The position numbers and the translations under genes were made by a program. From JBMNFB01 sp050949085 (GTDB taxonomy: Bacteria; Bacillota; UBA994; UBA5500): a DNA stretch of 64,000 nucleotides. Under the pieces are notes generated by a model, which was not told the DNA's origin, did no database searches, and saw only the letters and a list, made by a program, of their open reading frames with translations. The first letter of the stretch is position 1. Each line of letters starts with the position of its first letter. The stretch is taken from positions 62,001-126,000 of the forward strand of contig JBMNFB010000009.1 in assembly GCA_050949085.1 (NCBI GenBank), in the 5' to 3' direction. This document shows, piece after piece, positions 6,539-14,931 of this stretch.

Positions 6539-8466
6539 GCACCAACCAGAATGATCGGCGGCCAAGTGGGCCACACAACTCAGGTGCCCCCAGCGGTCGT
6601 CCTCGACCAGGAACCCAGCCGCTGCGCGTCGGCCGTCACGGACCGCCCCATGCCCGACTGGTGGAGAAGCCGAAGGACTTCAAGACGGCGATGCGCCGCC
6701 TGTTGCGCTATCTGCAGCCTCACCTGGGAGCCATCGGGCTCGTCTTGCTGCTGACAGCGCTGAGCACGCTCTTCGCCATCGCCAGCCCGAAGATCATGGG
6801 GCTGGGCATCACCAGCCTGGCAGAGACGATCAAGCTGCGGCTGGCTGGTGACAGCAGCGCCCAGGTGGACTTTGCCTACATCCGCAACCTCCTCCTGCTC
6901 CTGAGTGGGCTATACGTCGCCAGCGCCGGCTTTCGTTATGTGCAGCAATTTGTCATGGTCGGAGTGGCCCAGAAAACCGTCTACAACATGCGGCACGATG
7001 TCTACGACAAGCTGAATCGATTGCCGCTGAAATACATGGACTCACAGGCACACGGCGAGATCCTCAGCCGGGTCACCAATGATGTGGATATGGTCAGCTC
7101 AACGCTGCAGCAGAGCATCACGCAGATTCTGTCGGCTTCGGTGACGCTGATCGGTGTGTTGGCGATGATGTTCTCCATCAGCGGCTGGTTGACGCTGACG
7201 GCGTTTGCGACGCTGCCGTTCTATGTCATCGTCACCCAGTTCATCGCCTCTCGCTCCCGCAAGTTTTTTGCCGAGCAGCAGAAGACGCTGGGCGAGCTAA
7301 ACGGCCATGTGGAGGAGATGTATACCGGCCACCGCATCATCAAGGCATTCGGCCGGGAAGAGGTCTCGATCAACACATTTGAGGAGGTCAACGAGCGCCT
7401 CTATAACGTCGGCTGGAAGGCGCAGTTTATCTCCGGCATCATCATGCCGCTGATCCACCTGGTGGATAATCTCGGCTATATCCTCGTCTGCGTCATCGGC
7501 GGCATCTTCGCTTCTCGCGGTTCGATCGCCATCGGCGACATCCAGGCGTTCATCCAGTATTCGCGCCAGTTCTCCCAGCCCATCAACCAGACGGCGAACA
7601 TCATCAACGTGCTGCAGTCGACAATGGCAGCGGCGGAGCGCGTCTTTGAGGTGCTGGATGAGCCCGAGGAGATTCCAGATGCTCCGGGAGCGCTCGTCCT
7701 CGATAAGCCGCGCGGTGCAGTGCGGTTTGAGAATGTTGACTTCGGCTACGAGCCGGGCGTCCCGATCATCAAGGATATGAACATCGCCGTTTCTCCGGGA
7801 CAAACCATCGCCATCGTCGGCCCCACTGGCGCCGGCAAGACGACGCTGGTCAACCTGCTGATGCGCTTCTACGAGATCGAGAACGGGCTAATCACCATCG
7901 ACGGGCAGGACATCCGCAATCTGAAGCGCCATCATCTGCGCAGCCTCTTCGGCATGGTGCTGCAGGATACGTGGCTGTTCAACGGCACGATCCGCGAGAA
8001 CATCGCCTATGGCCGTGAAAACGCCAGCGAAGAGGAGATCATCCAGGCAGCCAGGGCAGCCCGGGCGGATCACTTCATCCGCACCCTGCCGGGAGGCTAT
8101 GACACGATCCTGAATGAAGAGGCGTCGAACATCTCGCAGGGGCAGCGCCAGCTGCTGACCATCGCCCGCGCCATCCTCGCCAACCCGGCGATGCTGATTC
8201 TGGACGAGGCGACCAGCAACGTGGATACGCGCACCGAGATTCACGTGCAGGAGGCGATGAATGCCCTGATGCAGGGGCGAACCAGCTTTGTCATCGCCCA
8301 CCGTCTCTCGACGATCCGCGACGCCGACCTGATCCTGGTCATGAACGAGGGGCGCGTCATCGAACAGGGCACCCACGAAGAGCTGCTGGCCGCCAACGGG
8401 TTCTATGCCGAGCTCTACAACAGCCAGTTTACCGGCAAGGGTAATCAGGCTGCCGCGTCCAGCTAG
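6535..8466 (+). CDS. ABC exporter subunit 2 (catalytic-site half, BmrD/TM288-like)
   Basis: A 643-residue half-transporter. The ATG at 6535 has GAGGAGG upstream and overlaps the previous stop by 4 bases. The first 50 residues are a hydrophilic Pro/Gly/Arg-rich extension (RRPSGPHNSGAPSGRPRPG). A six-helix domain and ATPase follow: Walker A GPTGAGKTT (about 429), Walker B LILDEA with the catalytic Glu at about 558, and a degenerate signature ISQGQ (about 533). The defects complement those of subunit 1: one complete ATP site (this Walker A/B plus LSGGQ of subunit 1) and one degenerate site. Substrate unknown; drug or lipid export is the usual role. Confidence 0.93.
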   Translation: MSTNQNDRRPSGPHNSGAPSGRPRPGTQPLRVGRHGPPHARLVEKPKDFKTAMRRLLRYLQPHLGAIGLVLLLTALSTLFAIASPKIMGLGITSLAETIKLRLAGDSSAQVDFAYIRNLLLLLSGLYVASAGFRYVQQFVMVGVAQKTVYNMRHDVYDKLNRLPLKYMDSQAHGEILSRVTNDVDMVSSTLQQSITQILSASVTLIGVLAMMFSISGWLTLTAFATLPFYVIVTQFIASRSRKFFAEQQKTLGELNGHVEEMYTGHRIIKAFGREEVSINTFEEVNERLYNVGWKAQFISGIIMPLIHLVDNLGYILVCVIGGIFASRGSIAIGDIQAFIQYSRQFSQPINQTANIINVLQSTMAAAERVFEVLDEPEEIPDAPGALVLDKPRGAVRFENVDFGYEPGVPIIKDMNIAVSPGQTIAIVGPTGAGKTTLVNLLMRFYEIENGLITIDGQDIRNLKRHHLRSLFGMVLQDTWLFNGTIRENIAYGRENASEEEIIQAARAARADHFIRTLPGGYDTILNEEASNISQGQRQLLTIARAILANPAMLILDEATSNVDTRTEIHVQEAMNALMQGRTSFVIAHRLSTIRDADLILVMNEGRVIEQGTHEELLAANGFYAELYNSQFTGKGNQAAASS

Positions 8467-8547
8467 GCCAGGCACCTCTTCAGCTCGGGGCTTATTCCAG
8501 GCCTCGTCAGCTACAACCGGGAGGGATTCTCCCGCTCCAACCGATAA

Positions 8548-8612
8548 AGACTGGCGTGCTGCCAGTCGCTCGTTTGAGCGTTCTGCAGCACGCCAGTCTC
8601 TTCTTATTCCTG
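8548..8612 (+). terminator. Terminator of the ABC exporter operon
   Basis: AGACTGGCGTGCTGC (8548-8562) and its exact complement (8585-8599) form a 15-bp stem with an inner CGCTC/GAGCG hairpin. CTTCTTATTCC follows. Confidence 0.85.
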
Positions 8613-8650
8613 AGTTTCGCTGGGGCTGTTGCACCAGCAACGCCCCCGGT

Positions 8651-8761
8651 CAGGACACACCGCTTCGGGCAATTGACGACTTATCGGAAAGCGCCCAGGG
8701 GTGATGCCTGCCTTCCACTGCTCAAGAAAGCACCCACTGCAACCCAGGAGAGGCAGTGGGT
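8651..8761 (-). repeat. Copy A of a three-copy intergenic element
   Basis: Shares blocks with 22622-22728 and 51857-51993. On the plus strand it starts CAGGACACACCGCTTCGGGC. It ends with a hairpin, ACCCACTGC (8732-8740) / GCAGTGGGT (8753-8761), whose loop AACCCAGGAGAG nearly matches copy C. Read on the minus strand the hairpin is followed by GCTTTCTTG and would serve as the terminator of the gene ending at 8785. The rest of the 8467-8784 interval holds only the ABC terminator. Confidence 0.6.
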
Positions 8762-8784
8762 GTTATTGCGACAGCTCCGCCCCC

Positions 8785-9225
8785 TCACTCCCGTTCCTGC
8801 CGCAGCCGCCTCAGCGATTTCTCGCTGACGAAGCAGCCCAGCACGTAGCCGCACTTGAGGCAGACCCGCGCCTCCAGCTCGTAGGGCCGGAAGAAACCGC
8901 CCAGGTAGGCCTTGAAGCCGTGATGCGCACTGGTGACGATCGGCAGGCCGCGCCACGCGTCACCCTGGCAGATGGGGCAAGAGCTGTCAGTCGAAATCGG
9001 CATTGCCTGATCAGGTGGATCATCAGCCAGGCCCAACGCGACGTTGGCCATCCAGCCTTCCACCGTCCGGTAATCATCGACAACTTTTACTCGTGAGTAT
9101 CGCTGCTGATAGTCGAGCAGCTCCAGCTCGGTGCCTGCCGGCAACTCTAACAAGACCTGCCCCTGCGGTTGCGGGTCCTGCCGCAGCTTTGCGCTGTCCA
9201 CCCTTGTCTTAACTTTACGGATCAC
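8785..9225 (-). CDS. SH3-like domain plus zinc-ribbon protein, unknown function
   Basis: A 146-residue protein from a GTG at 9225, with GAGAGGGGG about 9 bases upstream. Residues 1-65 resemble a bacterial SH3 domain (KTRVDSAKLRQDPQPQGQVLLELPAGTELELLD ... VEGWM, split here by the variable loop). The C-terminal half carries CPICQG and CLKCGYVLGCF pairs, a probable zinc ribbon. There is no signal peptide. SH3-like domains usually bind wall peptides, but fusion to a cytoplasmic-type zinc ribbon points elsewhere; the role is unknown. It lies 72 bases downstream of cls on the same strand and may be co-transcribed. Confidence 0.7.
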   Translation of the reverse strand: MIRKVKTRVDSAKLRQDPQPQGQVLLELPAGTELELLDYQQRYSRVKVVDDYRTVEGWMANVALGLADDPPDQAMPISTDSSCPICQGDAWRGLPIVTSAHHGFKAYLGGFFRPYELEARVCLKCGYVLGCFVSEKSLRRLRQERE

Positions 9226-9297
9226 AACGACGCGCCCCCTCTCTGCATTCGTCTAATATTCGATACGCGGGGCGAGCGGTTCTTGTTTCACGCTGAG

Positions 9298-10830
9298 CTA
9301 GAGCAGCGGCGCAAAAAGGCGCAAGATCTGCTGGCCGAGCCGGGCCAGCGCGTGGCGCTCCGTCTCCTCCAGTGTGATCTGCTGGCAGCGCTTTAGTGTC
9401 TGCAGGAAGTCGTCCTTGATCTCGCGAACGGCCTGGCTCTGATGCAGCCAGACACCGCACTCAAAGTGCAGATAGAGGCTGCGGTAATCGAGGTTTGTAG
9501 TGCCAACGGTCGCCGTCTCGTCATCGGCCACAAATGTCTTGGAATGCATGAAGCCATCGGTGTATTCATAGATCCTGACGCCGGCGGCGAGGAGTTCCCG
9601 ATAGTAGGAGCGCGTGGTGATGTGCACCAGCCGCTTATCCCAGTGATAGGGAGTGACGATGCGCACGTCCACTCCGCTCTTGGCCGCGAGTCTCAGCGCC
9701 TCCAGCATCACATCATCCAGAATCAGATACGGGGTGTTGATATAGACGTATTTCTGGGCGCGGTTGATGATCTGCAGGTAGACATGCTCTCCCACATTCT
9801 CTTTATCCAGGGGGCTATCGGCGTAGGGCTGCACAAACCCATCGTCGAAAATCGCGGCCGATGCGTCACTCGGCTGATAGCGCTGGAAGTCGACGGCCTC
9901 GTTCTGAATCAGACTCCACATCTTCAGAAACATCATCGTCAGCCCCCAGGCGGCATCGCCCTGGAGCATGACGGCAGCATCCTTCCAGTGAACCGGACGG
10001 TTATCGGCGTTGATATATTCATCGCCGATGTTTACGCCGCCGGTGAACGCCACCTTGCCGTCGATGACGACGATCTTGCGGTGATCGCGGTTGTTCTGCA
10101 GGGTGGAGAGCACCGGCCGAAAGGGGTTGAAGACTGCTGCCTTAAGACCGAGGGCAGCCAGCCGCTGCGGGAAGTCGCTGGGCAGGCGCAGAAAACAGCC
10201 GAGGTCGTCGTAGATCAGGCGCACCTCCACCCCCTGCTCGGCCTTCAGCCTGAGGACATTCAGGATGCTGTCCAGCATCCGGCCGGGGGAGATGATAAAA
10301 AACTCAAGGAGGATGTACTTCTCGGCCTTTTCCAGCTCGGCGAGCAGCACCTCCCACATGCGCTCCCCTGGCGTCAGATAGCGAACCCGGGTATTGCGGT
10401 AGAGGGGGAAGCCTGCTGTTCTGGCCAGATAGCGGGCCTGGGGAACGATCTCGGGAGAGCGCTGGGCAAGACTGGCCAGGACGTCGTTGTCCTGGCGCAA
10501 CAGGTGCCGGGCGGAGTGGTCGATGGCTGCCTCGCGCTGCCCGAGGAGGCGCACAAATGACTGGCTGCTGAACAGCAGGTAAAACAGCCCGCCGAAAATA
10601 GGAAAGGCGAGCAGGAGGACGGTCCACATCAGCCGATAGGGCCGGTTGTCGGGACGGCTGATCACGTAGAGGGCGACCAGCAGGCTCAGGAGATTGAGCG
10701 CCACGTTGATCAGTTCTGATTGACGGCTGGTGTTGATAATCGTGGCTACCAGGAATATAACCTGGAGAATGATCAGGAGCGCCACGAAGGTACGCCTGCT
10801 ATAGAGCTCGAATAACCAGTGTTTTCTCAT
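9298..10830 (-). CDS. cls: Cardiolipin synthase
   Basis: A 510-residue phospholipase-D-superfamily enzyme that condenses two phosphatidylglycerols to cardiolipin at the membrane. Two N-terminal transmembrane helices (LLIILQVIFLVATII and LLSLLVALYVI, then a PLDc_N-like stretch) precede two HKD domains. These are HRKIVVIDGK ... GGVNIGDEY near residue 249 and HSKTFVADDE ... GTTNLDYRS near residue 427. The length fits the family. The ATG at 10830 has AGGGAT upstream. It is expressed from a clear promoter just upstream and may continue into the SH3/zinc-ribbon gene. Confidence 0.93.
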   Translation of the reverse strand: MRKHWLFELYSRRTFVALLIILQVIFLVATIINTSRQSELINVALNLLSLLVALYVISRPDNRPYRLMWTVLLLAFPIFGGLFYLLFSSQSFVRLLGQREAAIDHSARHLLRQDNDVLASLAQRSPEIVPQARYLARTAGFPLYRNTRVRYLTPGERMWEVLLAELEKAEKYILLEFFIISPGRMLDSILNVLRLKAEQGVEVRLIYDDLGCFLRLPSDFPQRLAALGLKAAVFNPFRPVLSTLQNNRDHRKIVVIDGKVAFTGGVNIGDEYINADNRPVHWKDAAVMLQGDAAWGLTMMFLKMWSLIQNEAVDFQRYQPSDASAAIFDDGFVQPYADSPLDKENVGEHVYLQIINRAQKYVYINTPYLILDDVMLEALRLAAKSGVDVRIVTPYHWDKRLVHITTRSYYRELLAAGVRIYEYTDGFMHSKTFVADDETATVGTTNLDYRSLYLHFECGVWLHQSQAVREIKDDFLQTLKRCQQITLEETERHALARLGQQILRLFAPLL

Positions 10831-10866
10831 GCGATCCCTGCCTGCTCCGCTGTAGTAACAACAACT

Positions 10867-10895
10867 ACTATAATTGTTGCCTCGGCAAATCTCAA
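10867..10895 (-). promoter_or_regulatory. Sigma-A promoter of cls
   Basis: On the minus strand: TTGAGA (10895-10890), a 17-base spacer and TATAGT (10872-10867). The -10 box is flanked by an inverted repeat CAACAA ... TTGTTG that could be an operator. Confidence 0.75.
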
Positions 10896-11147
10896 ACCAA
10901 CCTCCTGCCTGCACAGCAGCACGCAACGATCATCCGCTGGCGCTGATTTTCGGGGCGATGGCCTGATGCCCGTCCTGCAGGGCTGAGGAGGAGCACCTCC
11001 CTCTGGCGCTGCAACAGCGCATTGACGGACATTCACCCCCTCCAGCAACACGGCATACACTGGGAGAAATGGTTCACATGTGGGGGCCTCCGGTGAGAAC
11101 CATCAGCGGCCAGTCTGTCTGCAAGACTGGCTGAAAGGAGGAAGCAG
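10896..11147. other. Intergenic region with a hairpin abutting the next ribosome binding site
   Basis: No gene seen. Just before the DUF2935 gene, GCCAGTCT (11109-11116) and AGACTGGC (11124-11131) form an 8-bp stem with a 7-base loop, ending 2 bases before the AAAGGAGGAAG ribosome binding site. The hairpin could modulate translation; no clear promoter was found here. Confidence 0.5.
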
Positions 11148-12029
11148 ATGACTGACTGGACAAACCCATCCACTGAGGACGATCGGGATCTGCTGGCTCT
11201 GGAGGGCGAGCTGCAGGAAGACATCAACGAACGCGCCGCCAGCGATACATTCGCCATTCCGCCGGCCGGAACGCTGCTGGAAGAGGCCCGCTTCTGGACG
11301 AGGATCATGCGGGAGCATGCGATCTTTATCCGGCTGGGCCTGCCCGCAACTCAACGGCCCGACCTGGTTCGGCAGGCCAGGGAGTTCCAGCGCATTTTCG
11401 CCCGGCTGGAGGCGGAAGTTAACTCGGTATCGCGGCTCACTCCTCGCCTGGTGGCCAGACTGAAACGAGCTGTCAGGGCGATCGTCAAGTACAAGGAGCG
11501 CATCCTGCGACTGCTCATAGCCTGCCGCTTGCCGGGCAACGCCCTCTATCCGCTGTTGGTGGACCACATCCGGCGCGAGGCTGAGCACTTCCTGGCGCTG
11601 CTTACAGGCTCCACGCCGAAAAGCCGCCTGGAGGAAGTGCTGCTGACTGAAGTGTTCTGGCTGCGCATCCAGAAAGAGCACATTGAGTTTGTCAAAGGGC
11701 TTCTGGATCCTTCGGAGCGCGGGCTGATCGAGCAGACGGAGCAATTCCGGGCAACGTTCTCCCGCCTGTTGGAGACGGCGCGAGACTTTGCATCGATGAA
11801 CGCGGCTGATCCGCGATCCTTCAACGCCGTCCGTCGCTTCACTGACGAAGTTATCACCGCCACCCGCGCCCTGCGAGACTTTGAAGCCGCTGCCTACGAA
11901 CTGCTGCAGCGCTGCCAGGTATTGAGCATCATCCCCTCGCCGCTCCTGGCCGACCATATCCGCCGCGAGGCCGACAAGTTCCTCGACGAACTGCAACTGC
12001 TGCGGCCAGCTGAGCCGGGAGCCAAGTAA
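11148..12029 (+). CDS. DUF2935 family protein (two ferritin-like helical halves)
   Basis: A 293-residue all-helical protein of the DUF2935 family found in Bacilli and Clostridia. It is an internal duplication: each half has an (R/Q)xEH motif (MREHAIFI near residue 49, QKEHIEFV near 174) and a DHIRREA motif (near 140 and 265). The conserved Glu/His spacing suggests metal binding in a four-helix bundle, but no activity is established. AAAGGAGG is well placed before the ATG. It is transcribed alone and ends at a bidirectional terminator. Confidence 0.88.
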   Translation: MTDWTNPSTEDDRDLLALEGELQEDINERAASDTFAIPPAGTLLEEARFWTRIMREHAIFIRLGLPATQRPDLVRQAREFQRIFARLEAEVNSVSRLTPRLVARLKRAVRAIVKYKERILRLLIACRLPGNALYPLLVDHIRREAEHFLALLTGSTPKSRLEEVLLTEVFWLRIQKEHIEFVKGLLDPSERGLIEQTEQFRATFSRLLETARDFASMNAADPRSFNAVRRFTDEVITATRALRDFEAAAYELLQRCQVLSIIPSPLLADHIRREADKFLDELQLLRPAEPGAK

Positions 12030-12037
12030 GAAACAGG

Positions 12038-12081
12038 CGTGCCGCCGACCATCGTCCAGGGACGATGACATCGGCGGCACG
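12038..12081. terminator. Bidirectional terminator between convergent genes
   Basis: CGTGCCGCCGA (12038-12048) and TCGGCGGCACG (12071-12081) form an 11-bp stem with an inner CATCGTC/GACGATG hairpin. TTGCTTTTCC follows on plus and CCTGTTTCTTA on minus, so it serves the DUF2935 gene and the ATPase gene ending at 12124. Confidence 0.85.
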
Positions 12082-12123
12082 TTGCTTTTCCGTTGTGGGG
12101 GCGCTCTGCCGCCCTGTTGCCAG

Positions 12124-13230
12124 CTAGTTGACTCCCTGCAGCTCGAGGATGCGCTCCAGGACCTGACGGCGGCGCCGCGCTACAGCACCGAAATCCATGT
12201 GCGGTACATAGCAGGCTTCGATCCGGTCGTGGTTCTGCCTGGCCCGCTGGATCATGTCCACTGCCCGGAGCAACGCGGCTTCGCGCAGCTGGCCGACGTG
12301 CTCGATGTCAGCCTCAAATCCGGCCAGTCGGGATTGGTCAACAAACTGCCCGGTCTCGATGACCCGGTCGTCGGGCAGGGCGTCGTATGTATGCGCCTGG
12401 CAGGAAGTGATCACCCCGAGAGACAATTCGGGAATGAGCAGATGCTCGATGCGCTGCGGGTCCAGCGCACAGTGGAACGCCTCTATGTCTAGCCCCCGCT
12501 CTAAGGCCGCCTTGAGCAGCTTCTGCACCAGGGTGGTACGGCCACTGCCGGGAGGGCCCTGCAGGACGATCCGCACCCCAACGCCAGCAAAGATGTTGGA
12601 CAGATGGTTGACGAGACCGCCGGGGGTAATAGCGCTGGCAAACAGGTGGCGTTGAGCAGCCGCCCGATCCTGCGGCGTGTGCTCCGCTGGCAGCAGCTCG
12701 TCGATCAGTTCTCGAGCGAGTCGATTCAGCCCGGGAATATCCAGCGCCTGCAGCTCGCGCAGATATGCCTCCTGTTCGTTATTGTAGCGGCGGGCCACGT
12801 CCAGATAGCCGTAGGCGCGGCGGAAGAACAGGCTATTGCGGTCTATCAGCTGCATCACCTGTGCCTTCTGCTGGCGCAGCTCATCCTCTCGCCAGAAGTC
12901 GCCCAGATGGACGATGGTGTCCACCACGCCCGGGTAGCGAGGATCGACGATATGGGGAGATGTTCCGTCCACCAGCGCCACACCCAGGGCGGGAAAGCGC
13001 ACGGCATCCAGTGAAGTTTCATCTGATGAGCAATAGAACTCCTCGACAGCGTAGCCTCGTTCCCGCAATTGCTGGCTGATCGCCCGCATGAAGCTGGACT
13101 TGCCCACTCCGGGGCCGCCTTTGAGAATGAAATAGGCGGTAGCGCCCCTTTCTACTATCTGGTCATAGAATGAGTAAAAGCCATAGCCAGTGTTGCCGCC
13201 GGCAAAGAACCTTCTGATTTTACCTGGCAT
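12124..13230 (-). CDS. Two-P-loop ATPase of the PRK06851 type
   Basis: A 368-residue cytoplasmic ATPase of a family widespread in spore-forming Firmicutes, without known function. The first P-loop GGPGVGKSS (about residue 38) is canonical. A second half repeats the fold with GPPGSGRTT (about residue 220), where the Walker A Lys is Arg (codon CGT), so this site is probably inactive. The mid-region HIVDPRYPGVVDTIVHLGDFW is typical of the family. AAGGAGG lies 8 bases before the ATG. It is monocistronic, convergent with the DUF2935 gene. Confidence 0.85.
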   Translation of the reverse strand: MPGKIRRFFAGGNTGYGFYSFYDQIVERGATAYFILKGGPGVGKSSFMRAISQQLRERGYAVEEFYCSSDETSLDAVRFPALGVALVDGTSPHIVDPRYPGVVDTIVHLGDFWREDELRQQKAQVMQLIDRNSLFFRRAYGYLDVARRYNNEQEAYLRELQALDIPGLNRLARELIDELLPAEHTPQDRAAAQRHLFASAITPGGLVNHLSNIFAGVGVRIVLQGPPGSGRTTLVQKLLKAALERGLDIEAFHCALDPQRIEHLLIPELSLGVITSCQAHTYDALPDDRVIETGQFVDQSRLAGFEADIEHVGQLREAALLRAVDMIQRARQNHDRIEACYVPHMDFGAVARRRRQVLERILELQGVN

Positions 13231-13321
13231 TTTCAGGCCTCCTTCTTGCTGGGTGGTACCCTACATCATATTGACGAGCCGGCGGAGGTGTGAATTGCCG
13301 CGAAGCAATCCCTCAGACAGA

Positions 13322-13350
13322 TAAGCGCCGAGCGCAACTTGGTATATAAT
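13322..13350 (+). promoter_or_regulatory. Possible promoter of the DUF503 gene (good -10, poor -35)
   Basis: TATAAT at 13345-13350 lies 45 bases upstream of the ATG at 13396. The hexamer 17 bases upstream (TAAGCG) is a poor -35, so activation or another sigma factor may be needed. Confidence 0.35.
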
Positions 13351-13395
13351 CAACGTAACTGAGCCTGGTGCGAAACCTGGCGGGGAGGTGCCAGC

Positions 13396-13677
13396 ATGCT
13401 GGTCGGCGTCTGCCGGATCACTCTCCGGCTGCATGGAGTGCATTCGCTGAAGGAGAAGCGATCCATCGTTAAGAGTCTGGTCGAAAAGATCCGCCGGCAA
13501 CTGAAAGTGAGCGCGGCCGAGGTGGACGCGCTGGATCAGAAAGACGGAGCGGTGATCGCTTTGGCTGCCGTGAGCCTGTCGGAGGCGATATTGCGGGACC
13601 TGTTTACGCAAGCGGAGCGAATGGCCGAACAGGCGGCAGGAGCGGAGGTTATCGATGTCAATGTGGAGCTATTGTGA
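13396..13677 (+). CDS. DUF503 (YlxP-like) protein
   Basis: A 93-residue protein with the family signature LRLHGVHSLKEKRSIVKSL at the N terminus and DVNVELL at the end. Members, including B. subtilis YlxP, are small ferredoxin-fold proteins often found in translation-associated operons; the function is not firmly known. GGGGAGGTG lies 6 bases before the ATG. The methyltransferase gene starts 21 bases after its stop, so the two are probably co-transcribed. Confidence 0.88.
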   Translation: MLVGVCRITLRLHGVHSLKEKRSIVKSLVEKIRRQLKVSAAEVDALDQKDGAVIALAAVSLSEAILRDLFTQAERMAEQAAGAEVIDVNVELL

Positions 13678-13698
13678 TGACAGGAATAAGGGGGTAGG

Positions 13699-14931
13699 GT
13701 GAGGATGGAGCGGTTGCGCGATTTGCTCCAGGATTGTCTGCAGCAGGAATCGCTGCTCTATCTGGTGTTAAGCGGCGTCCGGCGGCGGGTGCCGGACGGC
13801 TACACTAAAGTCAGCCTTAAGCCGATACTGCTGCAGGGGGAGCTGCACTACCACTTTACATATCATTATCCGCGAAAGGTGACTCATCGCAATCTGGATC
13901 CGGCCGAGACCCTGGAGGAAGTGTTGCGGCTGAGTCGAGACGATTTCCGGCAGGTTCAGGCCTATTCGGCCGAGGCAGACTACCAGATCTTCATCAACAA
14001 GGGCGGCGAGGTGCGGATTCTCACCAAGCCCCCCACCCGTCAGCCAGATGAGCTGGACCTCAGTCACAACCGACGCAAGAATTATCTGCTTCCCGAGGGC
14101 ACGCCGCATGGCTTTCTGGTACATCTGGGCGTGATGAACCGGCGCGGCCAGGTCCTGGCTGCCAGGTACGACAAGTTCCGACAGATCAATCGCTTCCTGG
14201 AGCTGGTGGCAGACGTGGTTGACGTCCTGCCCCTGCCGGCCTGGCGGCCGCTCAGCATCGTCGACTTTGGCTGTGGCAAGTCGTATCTCACGTTCGCGCT
14301 GTACTACTACCTGCGCGAAATCAGGGGCATGGATCTGCAGATCAGCGGACTGGATCTGAAGGAGGATGTGGTCAGCTACTGCAATCAGGTGGCCCAGCAG
14401 CTGAATTACGACCGCCTTAGCTTCCAGGTGGGCGAGATCAGTCAGTATGCCGGCCAGACTGACGTCGATCTGGTGGTCACGCTGCATGCCTGCGATACGG
14501 CCACCGATGATGCTCTCGCTCAGGCGGTGCGTTGGGGCGCCAGGGCGATTCTCTCTGTCCCCTGCTGCCAGCACGAGCTTTTCCGCCAGATCGCCAATGA
14601 GACGATGTGGCCGCTCCTGAAGCATGGAATCATCAAGGAGCGCTTAGCTTCGCTGATCACCGACAGCCTGCGGGCCAATGTGCTGGAGATCATGGGCTAC
14701 TCGGTACAGATTCTAGAGTTTATCAGCACAGAGCACACGCCGAAGAACCTGATGATCCGGGCGGTGCGGAGAGACGGCACCAGCGCCCACGACCAGCAGC
14801 GCCTGGTCAGACAGTATCTGGGCTTTAGAGACAGCTGGGGGATCAGTGATCCCTACATTGAACGGGCCTTCGGAGCAGAGCTGAGGGAAAGGCTGGATGC
14901 CTCTGAGACTTCCAAGGGTGAGGTGAAGTGA
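13699..14931 (+). CDS. SAM-dependent methyltransferase, METTL25/Methyltransf_32-like
   Basis: A 410-residue protein. The N-terminal 170 residues are family-specific (ESLLYLVLSGVRRR, LLPEGTPHGFLVHLGVM). The methyltransferase core carries SIVDFGCGKSYLTFALYYYL (motif I, about residue 195), VTLHACDTATDDAL and SVPCCQHELF. The last two are typical of the METTL25/Trm13-related group, where the Cys pair lies near the active site. The substrate is unknown; RNA is plausible from relatives. The start is GTG 13699 (AAGGGGG 4 bases upstream) or ATG 13705. The stop overlaps the next start by one base. Confidence 0.82.
   Translation: MRMERLRDLLQDCLQQESLLYLVLSGVRRRVPDGYTKVSLKPILLQGELHYHFTYHYPRKVTHRNLDPAETLEEVLRLSRDDFRQVQAYSAEADYQIFINKGGEVRILTKPPTRQPDELDLSHNRRKNYLLPEGTPHGFLVHLGVMNRRGQVLAARYDKFRQINRFLELVADVVDVLPLPAWRPLSIVDFGCGKSYLTFALYYYLREIRGMDLQISGLDLKEDVVSYCNQVAQQLNYDRLSFQVGEISQYAGQTDVDLVVTLHACDTATDDALAQAVRWGARAILSVPCCQHELFRQIANETMWPLLKHGIIKERLASLITDSLRANVLEIMGYSVQILEFISTEHTPKNLMIRAVRRDGTSAHDQQRLVRQYLGFRDSWGISDPYIERAFGAELRERLDASETSKGEVK

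Noticed and set aside
11103..12080. A 325-codon minus-strand frame
   Set aside because: Opposite the DUF2935 gene; lacks a start signal and covers the bidirectional terminator.
13246..13262. GGGTGGTACC resembling a T-box core
   Set aside because: The sequence reads GGGTGGTACCCTAC rather than GGTGGTACCGCG. No specifier stem, antiterminator or aminoacylation/amino-acid gene is adjacent.
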